42,475 nt of DNA from positions 1 through 42,475 of the forward strand of contig JADRCO010000218.1 of assembly GCA_021464525.1 (NCBI GenBank), written 5' to 3'. This document shows positions 1 through 9,900 of this stretch, one piece after another; the stretch's first letter is position 1; every line of letters begins with the position of its first letter. A program made the translations under genes and the position numbers. The DNA is from Rhizophagus sp. LPA8_4_AMF. Taxonomy: Eukaryota > Glomeromycota > Glomeromycetes > Glomerales > Glomeraceae. The notes below the pieces were generated by a model. The model was not told the origin of the DNA. It did no database searches and saw only the letters and a list, made by a program, of their open reading frames with translations.

Positions 1-2195
1 TTGTAACTTGGTGCAAACCTTGATGAAAACTAACAGTTGTATATCGCTGAGATGCTGCGACCCTTTTGTCTTTCTGAAGGGCGTCTTTTATATATTTCAG
101 ATTAGGCAAAATGTTCTGTTATCATGCCTAACCCTCATTCATGTTTTTTTGGTTTGATAGTACAATACTCACATTTCTTTCATTTAGATTAACTGCAACC
201 AACCATCTATCATTCTATGTAAGTCATTGCACCCAATTTTTCGAAGTTGATACTTTCCATCTTTAGCAAAAAAAAGTAATTGGTTAATATTCAAAGATTG
301 AAGTAAAATGAGTAAAATGAGGTAAGTTACTGATGACACATGCGTCATCTTAGGATTATAATTTAATGGTTAAATTATAATGAGGGAATGCCGCTAAATC
401 TTCCCTTACATGGCAGGACTATGATAAGGATCCTCATAGTATGCATACTTAATTGGAGGTTGGAGGAAAGTATGTTAAGTGGGGTGGTTAGTAACTGATT
501 GGCAGTTCCTAATAAGGGTGATGTTAAATTCCTTAATTCCTATTTGTTTTCTTATAGACTATTTATTATTTATGACTTTTTTTTTGCTAATTAATCGTTA
601 CAGTGACTCATGTTACTTATACATCGGTACTCTTTAATTTTATATGACAATAACAAACTGTTAATATTTAATGTACGCAGTGTGTTTGTCATTATGGTAA
701 AGTTGTTCAACTGCGCAACCTAGATAGTTGTTCCCTTACAGGGATGCCGCAGAATTATTTAAATTTTTTTTTTGACATCTTCATTAATCACTCCTAAATG
801 AATCTAGCCATAAATCAGTTGTTCTTTTTAGAAAATGATACTCGAAGAAACAAAAACCCAAAAAAATGAAAAATTGTATCATCATCATAAGTAAATGATC
901 ATTTATCAAAGATAAATGTAATAATAAGATGTGTGGTATTAAAATCATTTTATTATTTTTGAATTAATTAAATTAAAAAAAATATCTTAATTGTGTCTTC
1001 TTTTAAAGGTACTTGCGTTGTAAGAAAATGACTTCCAACCGATCCATTGTCATATAAACTTCCAAATGGGTATGAAAGTTTTTGAAAAATTTGATGTTTG
1101 CGATTTTAGAATAAATTTTAGTGGATGCGAAGAAAATTTATTAAGAATATTACATTGGATGATAGCGATAGGATTTTTATATTATAGAAAGAGTGGAAAG
1201 TGTCGTAATTCGTAAGGCCCAAAATCATTTTTCTTTATTTTTGTAGTTCACGTAAATTTATAATAGTATATCAGATATAACAATTGTGTTAATTAATTAT
1301 TTGACGCGCATCTTTCTATGGTAGAGAGTGAGAGAAATTAATTCAATATTTTTAAAACGAAAAAAATTAATTAATTAGGTTTTTTTTTTAATCGATCATA
1401 TATATATATAAAGTTGGCCAAGATTTAAGTAGAGAATTATCCAGAGCCATTGGATTAAGGTTAATATATCATATAAGCATAAGTAGGTCATTAAAAGAAG
1501 AATTATTATAGTCCTTCGCTTCGCTCTGGAACAATAATATATATATTTATTATTAGATATTGATATTTATGTCATAAATAAAATCACTTCTCGTACAATA
1601 ACTTTACAAAATTGGAAGTATACGTGAGCTTAAAAGTTGCCAATATTGTACAATTAATTAAATGAAAAATAATTATATATCTTTAATGATATGAAAAATA
1701 TAAAATGTTGTTAAACGTCCTAAAATTGAAGTATTCAATCAAATATTGAGGTAATTTATCCCGCATATATAACAAAGGCTGGCTGTATCTAAATACATAT
1801 GAAGCATAAAATTAATGAATTTTTTTAGACATTCGTTTGCTAATCATGTCAAAAAGAATTAAAAGTGAAATAAAGAATATAAAAACCAGGAAAATCATGT
1901 TTTCAGGTTCCAAAATTTTTTCAATAAGTGAGATTTATAATATTAAAATCAATAAACGTAAAAGGTTTATTTATTTGATATTTTTATTAAAGTCTTATAA
2001 ATTATAGCTAAAGTTTAACAAACGTCTACAAATTTTTCTTTAATTCTTGTATAAGTAATTATAGAAGATAACACTTGCATTTTATATTTATAGCGCTATT
2101 TTGAAAATGGTTTATTTAAAAGAAGTTTTTGTCCATTCATATTATTTTCCCCACTTTTACTATAACAATTTACTAGTTCTTAAACAGATTGCCAG
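1..2195. other. gene-free AT-rich stretch left of the proline-rich gene
   Basis: No reading frame with coding character is visible on either strand. The stretch holds a perfect 12-bp-arm hairpin (355-381) and a short GC-richer patch near 1510-1530 (TCCTTCGCTTCGCTC) that resembles the TCCTCCGCTTTGCTCCGG end of the inverted-repeat element at 15569-15802. From about 1800 onward the sequence is the 3' flank of the gene at 2196-3056 and recurs, diverged, from about 14060. Confidence 0.6.
355..381. repeat. perfect short hairpin
   Basis: Two 12-bp arms, ATTATAATTTAA (355-366) and TTAAATTATAAT (370-381), flank a TGG loop. It may be the core of a small decayed inverted-repeat element, but outer ends and a target duplication were not found. 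Confidence 0.5.
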
Positions 2196-3056
2196 CTAAA
2201 TATGATTTTTACTACTGCTACTACTACTATCATCAACATTATTAAATGATGTCATTACTTTTGATTTTATATTTTGTTTTAATTCTTGTTTAATATCCTG
2301 TAGAATATCGTGCTTCATTTGATCTATAGTATCTTCATCTATATTAAATGATGATAAATTTCCTTGTCTAATATTTTGAATAATTTCATTATTTGTTGAG
2401 TTATTTCCCAATTCGCATGTTATCCCTTGTTGATTATTATAATTTGATGAATTTGGTATAAATTCTTGTCCATGATTCGAAATTATTAATTCTGTAGGGA
2501 TCGGTTCATTATATAATTTATTATTCGTTATTCCAGGATTTGAAATATTATTTTCGTCATTATTCTGTCCAGGGGTTGCAATTGCTTTAGAATTTTCTTT
2601 TTTATCTTTATACATTCTCACTAAAAAGTAGCATAAACCAACTATGAAAATTAAAATTAAATTACTAATTATCCCCCCAATAATTGAAGCAGCTATTATA
2701 AAAGTTGTAGAGTTAACACCTTCTGAAAGATTCGATGAATTTGCTGGTAATGTTCGAGATCCTGATGGTCCTGCTGATGGTGATAATTTTCCAGTTGAAA
2801 TTGGTGTTAATGTGGGTAATGTATTTACTGGTGATAGAGGTATTTTTGCTGGTGCAGGAGATTCAGCTAAACTTCCTACTGATGAAGCATCTCCGAGCGG
2901 TGATGGTTGTGAACCTTCCGCTGGTGAAGCACCTTCTGGCGGTGGTTGCGGAGTAACTTCTGCTGGCGGAACACCTTTAGGTGCTTGAGTATTTACTTCA
3001 TATACAAGTTGAAGTAAAATTATAAAGATTATAACGATTAAAATAAAAAGCTTCAT
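2196..3056 (-). CDS. single-pass membrane protein with proline/serine-rich ectodomain
   Basis: Function unknown. The 286-residue product has an N-terminal signal peptide (residues 1-24, hydrophobic core, ending VNTQ), a Pro/Ser/Ala-rich ectodomain (25-115) with three N-glycosylation sequons near its end (NSS 106, NLS 109, NST 115), one membrane helix (about 119-146) and a basic KDKKEN stop-transfer. The Asn-rich cytoplasmic region (PGITNN about 174-179) ends in an amphipathic segment (IDQMKHDILQDIKQELKQNI) and a serine run. It is paralogous to the protein at 16708-17745: membrane and juxtamembrane parts are nearly identical while the ectodomains differ. The tail resembles that of the kelch protein at 7630-9900. 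The ATG at 3056 is chosen because it starts the signal peptide and is preceded by the leader box shared by all family copies. No intron is needed. A cell-surface or wall-associated role is inference. Confidence 0.85.
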   Translation of the reverse strand: MKLFILIVIIFIILLQLVYEVNTQAPKGVPPAEVTPQPPPEGASPAEGSQPSPLGDASSVGSLAESPAPAKIPLSPVNTLPTLTPISTGKLSPSAGPSGSRTLPANSSNLSEGVNSTTFIIAASIIGGIISNLILIFIVGLCYFLVRMYKDKKENSKAIATPGQNNDENNISNPGITNNKLYNEPIPTELIISNHGQEFIPNSSNYNNQQGITCELGNNSTNNEIIQNIRQGNLSSFNIDEDTIDQMKHDILQDIKQELKQNIKSKVMTSFNNVDDSSSSSSKNHI

Positions 3057-3235
3057 AATTAATGGAAATTATGTATAAAAGATTTATTTAAAAATCATAG
3101 ATACTTTATAAAATAAGTTACTTCGAAATTATGTAAAAAAAGATTTATTTAAAGATTATTTATAAAATAAGTTACTTTGAAATTATTGTAAAAAAGATTT
3201 ATTTAAAGATTATTTATACTTTATAATTTAATTAT
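3057..3235 (-). repeat. three tandem ~55-60-bp repeats in the 5' region of the proline-rich gene
   Basis: Units begin at about 3065, 3125 and 3179, each with GAAATTATGTA followed by AAAGATTTATTTAAAGATTA and TTATAAAATAAGTTACTT. The first unit overlaps the leader box that abuts the ATG. The relic at 14340-14660 and the gene at 16708-17745 carry only one unit in the same place, so copy number upstream of the start codon differs between paralogues. A regulatory effect is possible but unproven. Confidence 0.75.
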
Positions 3236-4039
3236 TTATCTAAAAAAAGGAGTAATGCTAATTAAATTTGTTTCATGTTGTTCATATATGCTACATCTAC
3301 CTTTTTTTGTACAAACAATATTGAATTGGATTTTCCTAGAAAAAACATAGTAGTACAACAAACAAACACTTAAAAAAAATTTGAATTAATAAAGAAAAGT
3401 TTTTTGTCATAAAAATTTTTCATAATAATGAGAAAACTTTATCTTGCATTGTAAAACAGGTGCGATTAATTCACATGACTTAGCCAATTAAATAAAATAT
3501 GTGTGAATCGTAATTTAAAAAATAAGGGGGAGGATTAATAGTTTTATAATTTTATTCACAATTTTTAAAAATATGAAATTTGTAATATGTATACCTGAAT
3601 TCTTGACTAAATACGAAACAAATTAATTCATATAAACAAAGTCAATTTATATTAAATATAGATTTTAACATATCAGATATATATTATATTTGCTTATTCT
3701 ATTATTAATTAAATCGCTAATAAATTATAATGTTACTTCCTTTCTAAAATTTTATTTGATTTTATCTAATATCTTGTATACCTGAAAAACTTAGTAGTTA
3801 TTATAATTGCATTAATTCTTCTCACGGCATTTATTTATTTTGCAGAATGATTCGAGATATTAGTTTACGTAGTTTTTTTTTATTTCCATTTGTGAATTAT
3901 ATTAAATAATCGTCGGTAATGACTTCATTAATATATTTTTTCTTTTTACATAGGTGTTTATTAATATATAGTTATTGTACTTCTTTCGGTATAACTGTTT
4001 TTTTGAATAATTAATTTCATTTTTTATTGAATTATTTCT
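3236..4039. repeat. 5' flank of the proline-rich gene, duplicated near 14.7-16.5 kb
   Basis: No gene is seen. Shared landmarks in the same order show a diverged direct duplication: GTTCATATATGCT, AAAAAAATTTGAATTAA, GCGATTAATTCAC followed by TGACTT (3461-3480 and 14968-14990), a TCTTGACTAAA/ACTTGACTAAA stretch (3600 and 16200) and TTTTGCAG (3840 and 16400). Confidence 0.65.
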
Positions 4040-4215
4040 TAACTTCTTATGATTTGATGAATTTATTCCTTGTTACTTGATTTGAAATTACTATTTTTGT
4101 AAGAGTAGTAAAATCGGTAAATTTATCATTATATATTTCATTATTCGTATTATTCGTTATCCCTGGATTTGAATTGTTATTAATATTATTCTTTTGGAAT
4201 TATCTTCACTTTTAA
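4040..4215 (-). pseudogene. relic of the proline-rich membrane protein family (cytoplasmic part)
   Basis: On the minus strand this fragment matches the region of the two intact paralogues encoding the Asn-rich cytoplasmic part (the PGITNN stretch; ATTCGTTATCCCTGGATTTG against ATTCGTTATTCCAGGATTTG at 2524-2543). Signal peptide, ectodomain, membrane span and C-terminus are absent and the frame is broken. It is flanked at 4240-4500 by a copy of the family's 3' flank, so two partial copies appear to be collapsed here. Confidence 0.65.
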
Positions 4216-4239
4216 GAATTGGCTTCACTCTCATTATCT

Positions 4240-4500
4240 ATAGCGCTATTTTGAAAATGTTTCATTTAAAAGAAAGTTTTGTCAGTTTTGCAAAAATTTC
4301 ACAATCATAATATATTTGATCATACGTACAGTTAATTTTAATTCCGGCCAAATTCATAATTCCGGCCAGAATTAACTTATAGCCGTTTGTCATCCGCGAA
4401 AAAATTCCTATTTAATAATTAAAAAGCTAAATTAACTTTAATTAATGTACTTTTATCTGTTATTCTGATGTTGAGAATAATTAATGGTGATACAATAAAT
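4240..4500. repeat. orphan copy of the family 3' flank
   Basis: TATAGCGCTATTTTGAAAATG recurs downstream of the intact gene (2090-2110). The stretch with two AATTCCGGCCA motifs and ATGTACTTTTATCTGTT recurs at about 14160-14330, directly downstream of the 14340-14660 relic. Here it no longer adjoins a coding copy. Confidence 0.6.
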
Positions 4501-4820
4501 AAATTGGTAATCCATTATCCATATAAGAACCGGACAGTTTTATTAATAGAAATTGGGGATAAATTATAATAATTTTTGCAGTTTTAGAATCCAATAATTG
4601 AAGTATTATTTGTACTAATAATAATATAATATCAAAATTAGTAATTGTAATTTATAATATAAGTTTTAACTACCCATTGGAAGTGTAATATAATAATTCT
4701 TTAAATCGATAATAATTTATTAGAAGATAAAAAAAAATTTCATTTCAGTTCATGAATTTACTATTATGCACTTTGGATCCTATTTATTAATAAAATTCAT
4801 AGTATTTGTCCTACTTTTTA

Positions 4821-5074
4821 CTAATTAATCTTACATAAGTCTTGCCATGATAATTCTTGAGTATTAAATGGAACAAAAACATCAAGACAAAAAAATTCAT
4901 TTAATACGTAATTATCTGGATCCAATCCACCCAAAATATATAATTTATTATCAATGAGTGTAGCAGAATGCGATAATATAGAGTTGGCTTGAAGGGCGTC
5001 ATTTGGCAATTTACTTTAACTAATACTTGAAGTAGTATCCATAATATGAAATAAACTGAAGAATTTCTTGACAT
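4821..5074 (-). pseudogene. truncated, frameshifted kelch-family gene
   Basis: On the minus strand, from ATG 5074, it encodes the same signal peptide as the kelch genes (MSRNSSVYFILWIL... to VNCQ). One nucleotide is then missing where the intact gene has CGTCAT, moving the reading to another frame in which SATLIDNKLYILGGLD...FNTQELSWQDL continues. Homology ends near 4840 inside the first kelch exon and a stop follows at 4821-4823. Its upstream region is the inverted copy of the one preceding 7630, so the two kelch copies are head to head. It is almost surely non-functional as a receptor, though a short secreted peptide from the first frame cannot be excluded. Confidence 0.85.
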
Positions 5075-6589
5075 GATTAATAAGTGACAAACGGTCTAGT
5101 TAAATGATTTAATCGAATTTTGTGCGAATATATTTTGCTAATATCAGTAAGATTGGGACGTAAAAGTAGAAATAAATATTTTTTAAAAAAACATTTATTT
5201 ACTTTTTTTTAAAGAAAAAAAAATTTTACTATATTTAAATTTTTAGCGTTTAATACACTTAGTATTAAAAACATGAATTTATTTCACAATAATAACAAAT
5301 AATGCACATTTGACCTATGCAAATTTATTAACGTAACTTCCGTATGTCGATATGTCGATGTGGCATAAAATGATAAGATATTAATAAGTTTACATATTTA
5401 TCAATCAAATTCAACAATATTAAAACATTATTCAAATAATTAAAAATGTTTTTTTTTTTTGGCTTCTTCCGATTTTAATAAAAGCTTATGATCAACGAGT
5501 ATAACCACAAATAAAAAATAAATATGCATTGTAATATCGTAAAGATTTAATTATTTATTCAAGTGACTTGAATGCTGACCTTGATGAAAATTCCGAAACT
5601 TGCTCTTCAAAAGAAAAAAAAATAATATTAAATAAAATAAAAATTTCTTGAAATTATAAATTTTTTCTTGCAATACACAAACTTCATGAACATTTGAATT
5701 TATTAATAACAAGATAATAAATTAAATAGTGTAACAATTAAATTAACTTTAAGTCACCTTTTTGCATAAAAATTGATTTATCTATATACTCGATAAAGTT
5801 TATACCATCGAAGTTGCATAAGAATAACAGTAACAGAGAATGATTAGAATAGTTCTATTTTAAATTTCTATATTTAGTTAGTTATAATTTGTTACCTTGT
5901 TTTATTTATTTATCGTAGAATAAAAAAGCAGCCCCTAATTTTCAGTTTTCTCATTACAAAATTTTTATTTAAAGTTTCCGCCGGTTAGTGGAACTTAATA
6001 TCCAGATATAGTAATTCTACTACTTCAAATTTAATACCAACTATGTCGCCCACTTTATTTTACTATACGTGATCGTACCTTGATAAAAATTTCATTTATG
6101 TAATAAAAAATTTATATTTATTTATGTTACTGTTTATTTACTGTACGTTAAATTTCCTTAACATCATAGATTGAAAAATTTTTTTCTCCTTAAAATAACC
6201 TTCCTAAAACAGTAATTAGCTATTACAAGAAAAAAACAAATAAAAGCACTACGAAAAGATATTTCCTTATTCTGTCATCATGTGGAGTCAAATTGGTAAA
6301 CAAACATGGGTACGATCACGCGCAGTAAAATCAAATAAGTGGGCGATATAGTTTAGTATTGGATTATTATTATTATTTTGATATTGAATTTACCTTGCAA
6401 ATGCCACTAATCGGGAACTTTAAAAAAAAATTGGCATTACGGTAGAGAGTACGAAAACTGAAAATTAGGGGCTGCTTTTCATTCTGCAATAAATAAGGTA
6501 ACAATTTAATAAATATAATAATAATTATGAAGGAGTAAATTCATACTATAATATTAATATAGAATTTTTTTTTAATGTACGAGCTCAAC

Positions 6590-6718
6590 TACCGTATTTT
6601 GCGGTATATAAGCACCCCTTTTTGCACTTAATTCCGGCCAAGATCTTCATAATTCCGGCCAAAATCGCCATAATTCTGGTTATTTTCGGTGGGTGCTTAC
6701 TAACCGCAAAATACGGTA
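6590..6718. mobile_element. MITE with TA target duplication (Tc1/mariner-type)
   Basis: Terminal inverted repeats CCGTATTTTGCGGT at the left (from 6592) and its complement ACCGCAAAATACGG at the right (to 6716), extending imperfectly to AAGCACCC, enclose 125 bp flanked by TA on each side (6590-6591, 6717-6718). The interior has three ATAATTC(C/T)GG(C/T) motifs. The related upstream regions at about 41260-41300 and in the left palindrome arm lack it. It has no coding capacity. Confidence 0.85.
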
Positions 6719-6816
6719 ATACATTGACCACAATATAGAAATATATTATTGTAACCATTCTCTTGTTATTGTTAAGGAACTTGTTTCTTACGCAACTTTG
6801 ATGATTATAAAACTTT

Positions 6817-6987
6817 ATCAATTATGGGATTCCTTAATGTACAGTGGGGGTCGGTACGATATTAACGTACGAACTGGCCGGTGTTAACGTTAGCTATCAC
6901 GTGCAAGTGCATAACTCCTAAACTTGGGCCAGTCCGTACGTTAATATCGTACACCCTTACTGTACGTTAAGGACGCTCATCAATTAT
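6817..6987. mobile_element. MITE with 9-bp target duplication and ~50-bp inverted repeats (MULE-like)
   Basis: The 153-bp element 6826-6978 is flanked by the direct repeat ATCAATTAT (6817-6825, 6979-6987). Its ends form long inverted repeats sharing TTAA(T/C)GTACAGT and TACGATATTAACGTACG and ending in GGCC. The paralogous site at about 41350-41370 is empty (ACTTTATCAACTATATATCAA). A 9-bp duplication with long inverted repeats fits Mutator-like elements. No coding sequence. Confidence 0.85.
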
Positions 6988-7509
6988 ATATTTAACCAAC
7001 TTTCATGCAAAAAATTTAATTGATATTATTTGTTTTTTTATTTACAAATTCAAATACTCATAAAGTTTATGTAATTGCAAGACTTTTAACGGCAAGGAAA
7101 ATTTCATAGTTCCAAGAAAAAAAAAAAATTTTTTTTTTGATAAATTTTTTTAACTTTTAAATAGCATACAAGTCATCTATTTGGAATAACTCGTTTAAAT
7201 CTTTGAATTTTCAAATACATGTTAAAACTGCATATTTATTTGTTTCTTGTTGATCACAAACATCGAAAGAATTCGTAACAATTATTTCTTATTGGATCAT
7301 CTTTTTTTACACAGTTTATTTTCAAGTCAAGAATTATTTTAATTATTTGAGTAACGTTTTAACATTATTGAATTTGATGATAAAAAAAGAATCATCTTAT
7401 TAATATCTTATGTTTTATGTCACACCGAAATGTAATACAAGTAGAGATTGTGTTAATAAATTTGCATAGGATATGTAGATGTTGCATTAATTATTATTAT
7501 TGTGAAAGA

Positions 7510-7629
7510 TCCGTTATATGAGTGTAACGCTAAAAAATTTAAATACCGTAAATTTTTTTGTTAAAAAAAAAAATAAATAAGTATTTTTTTCTTAAATATT
7601 TATTTCTACTTATTAAATAGAATACAATT
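7510..7629 (+). promoter_or_regulatory. conserved upstream block of the kelch genes
   Basis: AGTGTAACGCTAAAAA, TTTAAA(TA)CCGTAAA, a T-rich run and CTACTTATTAAATA(G)AATACAATT directly before ATG are shared with 41878-41981 and, inverted and diverged, with 5075-5300. Conservation through three copies with otherwise drifting flanks suggests promoter or 5' UTR, but shared descent alone may explain it. No TATA box or transcription start can be assigned with confidence. Confidence 0.45.
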
Positions 7630-9900
7630 ATGTCAAGAATTATGTCAAGAAATTCTTCGGTTTACTTCATATTATGGATACTAATACAAGTATTAGTTAA
7701 AGTAAATTGTCAACTGGCACCCTTTAAGCCAAGTGTATATTATCGTCATACTGCTACACTCATTGATAATAAATTATATATTTTAGGTGGATTAGACTTA
7801 AACAACAAAGGATTAAAAGAATTTTTTTATCTTGATGTTTCAGTTCCATTTAATACTCAAGAATTATCATGGCAAGACTTAACAAATATTAATATTGTTC
7901 CAGCACATCATTCTGCAACATCATTTAAAAGTGGTATAAATAATGATACATTATTTTTATATGGAGGAATCTCATCCGAACAAATAATGCCATTAGTTTA
8001 TACATTTAATTCACGTAGTATTGTATGGAATATTCCCAAAATAACTGGAATTAATACGGTTAAAAAATATGAATTAACGAGCATTATTAATAATTACGGA
8101 AGAATGTATTTGTGGAGTGGATACGGTAGTTACAGTAAAAGTGTTGGTGTTCTTGCAAATGATATGCTTATTTTAGATACAATAAACCTTAGCTGGAGTG
8201 AAGGAAGTATAGTCAATGCTCCAACTCCAAGAGTTCGATATGGTGCTACTTTATTACCCAATAATAAGATTATTTATATGGGTAAACGAGTAATTTTTTT
8301 TAACTTTTAATTATTCTGCACATATTTTTTTTTTGTTGATTTTACTAATGAACATTTATTGTTTAGGTGGTAGTTATACTGGTGGGGCTTTTAATGCTGA
8401 AACTTTGAATATTGTTGAAGGTGGCACTTTAACATTAAATGAGGTAAATTTCGTAAATATAAAATATTTTTTAAAATCAATTAATTAGGATAAATTATTT
8501 ATTATATAGGTTTATATATATGATACAATTAATGACAATTGGGATACAAAAGTAAGTTATATATGTTATTATTACCATAATTAAAAATTTAAATTGTAAA
8601 TTAACTTATTAAAATTAGATAACATCAGGAAATATCCCTTCTAGTAGAGGCGCGTTTTCCACTATTCTTGGTATGTGATTATTAAATGTTGAGAATATTA
8701 TAATGATTTAAAAGATTGCATATTAATCATAAATGTAATTATATTTTAACAGGTTTAGATGGTCAAAGAATTATAATTTTTGGAGGATACTTTGTTAATC
8801 CTGGATATTTAGATACTACACTTTATGTATTAGATCTAAATAATTATAATTGGTATGTTCCGAAAATTTCTGGAAAATTTCCAAAACCTAGAGTTTTTCA
8901 TAAAGCAAATGTAATTGGAAATTATATGGTTATATCATTTGGTAAATATGGTATTTTATGATGATGTTCAAGATAATTTAATTAATTTATTACATACTAT
9001 CTTTAACGAAGTATAATTAATTTAATAGGACGTGGTTATAATAAAACAGTTGAGAGTGATATATTATTGCTTGATATTAGTAATAATGAAGAATATATAT
9101 GGACAACAATGTTTGATCCAAAAATGCCATCACCACCATCACCACTACCTTCGCTACCACCTTCTTCTCTATCATCACCACCTAATAATTCGGGCAATAC
9201 AGCTGGTATAGTTGTAGGATCTTTATTAAGTGGTATTTTATTATCAATTGGAAGTTTCTTGATATATAAATGGAATAAAAATAAACAAAAACAAAAAAAT
9301 ATTCATAAAAATGAAAATGATAATGATTACAGTCAAAAAGAAAAGGAACTTTCTATCGTAAGAGATAATTATGAACAAGAGATCAATAATAATGAGCATG
9401 AAATTATTCAAATATCTAGAAATGAAAATATGTCCAACTATGAACCAAAAATAATTCCACCTCCAATAATTAATAAGAATAACTATCATAAGCAAGAAAT
9501 TATTCTGGCACCCGAAAATGAAAATACAACCAATCATGAACCAATAATAATTCCAGTTAGTGATCATCATGGGCAAGAAATTATACGAACGCTCCAAAAT
9601 GAAAATACAACTAATCACGAACCAACAATTCCAGCCACAGCAGTAGTTAATACCAGTAATTATAATTATGAGCAAGAAGTAAATTCAACACCTAATAATA
9701 ATAGGATATCATCACAAATTTTTAAAGATGAAATTCTTCAAGCTGTTAAAAATGAAATTGGCCAAAATTTGAAAAATGAACTTCTTCAAGCTGTTAAAAA
9801 TGAAATTGGACAAAATTTGAAAAATGAACTTCTTCAGGCTGTTAGAGAGGAGAATGCTAATAATCTTAACATTACAAGAAATAATACAAGACAAGATTAA
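7630..9900 (+). CDS. kelch-repeat (galactose oxidase-like fold) single-pass membrane protein, six exons
   Basis: Exons by GT-AG junctions that keep frame: 7630-8281, 8367-8443, 8510-8551, 8619-8670, 8753-8941, 9029-9900; 627 residues. Signal peptide 1-27 (to VNC). Kelch blades follow with typical double-glycine strands (LYILGGLD, LFLYGGIS, IIYMGGSY, IIIFGGYF) and downstream Tyr/Trp positions, ending about residue 366. Then come a Pro/Ser-rich stalk (368-391), a membrane helix (about 397-417), a basic KWNKNK stop-transfer and a 210-residue cytoplasmic tail. The tail holds degenerate repeats (ENENTTNHEP) and a 16-residue amphipathic repeat (ELLQAVKNEIGQNLKN). Kelch propellers usually bind proteins or carbohydrates; no galactose oxidase copper ligands are identified, so an enzyme is not claimed. 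A second in-frame ATG at 7642 matches the start of the other kelch copies. Confidence 0.85.
9724..9870 (+). repeat. 48-bp tandem repeat encoding the amphipathic tail
   Basis: About 2.7 copies of a 48-bp unit (GAACTTCTTCAAGCTGTTAA...) within the last exon give a 16-residue helical repeat. The first two units are almost identical in DNA, so the last expansion is recent. Heptad-like hydrophobic spacing suggests an oligomerisation or protein-binding helix. Confidence 0.8.

Larger units (their letters stand above)
4835..7890. repeat. large imperfect palindrome carrying the 5' ends of two kelch copies
   Basis: The left arm (about 4835-6080) and right arm (about 6300-7890) are reverse complements with many small differences around a spacer of about 220 bp. 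Paired landmarks: kelch signal peptide (5074 against 7630/7642), AGTGT(A)..AACGCTAAAAA promoter stretch (about 5240-5270 against 7522-7540), ATGCAAAAA (5760s against 7000), GTTACCTT (5892 against 6500), GCAGCCCCTAATTTTCAGTT (5929 against 6473), GTCGCCCACTT/AAGTGGGCGAT (6044 against 6340) and ATACGTGATCGTACC/GGTACGATCACG (6064 against 6313). Most of the arm-length difference is the two MITEs in the right arm. Confidence 0.8.

Noticed and set aside
21..77. Possible box C/D snoRNA (TGATGA at 21-26, CTGA at 47-50 and 74-77)
   Set aside because: The terminal stem is only about three base pairs, the size is short and no guide match could be tested; boxes this short occur by chance.
2644..2988. Plus-strand open frames opposite the 286-residue gene
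   Set aside because: They are antisense shadows of the proline-rich ectodomain, with no start context or domain.
5900..6500. Separate transposon with ~170-bp inverted repeats
   Set aside because: The similarity continues outward through the promoters into the kelch coding copies, so it is better explained as the centre of the larger palindrome; an inserted element at the centre is not excluded.
7630..9900. Active galactose oxidase enzyme
   Set aside because: Kelch repeats are clear, but the copper-ligand and Tyr-Cys cofactor residues could not be identified, and the protein is membrane-anchored with a long tail.
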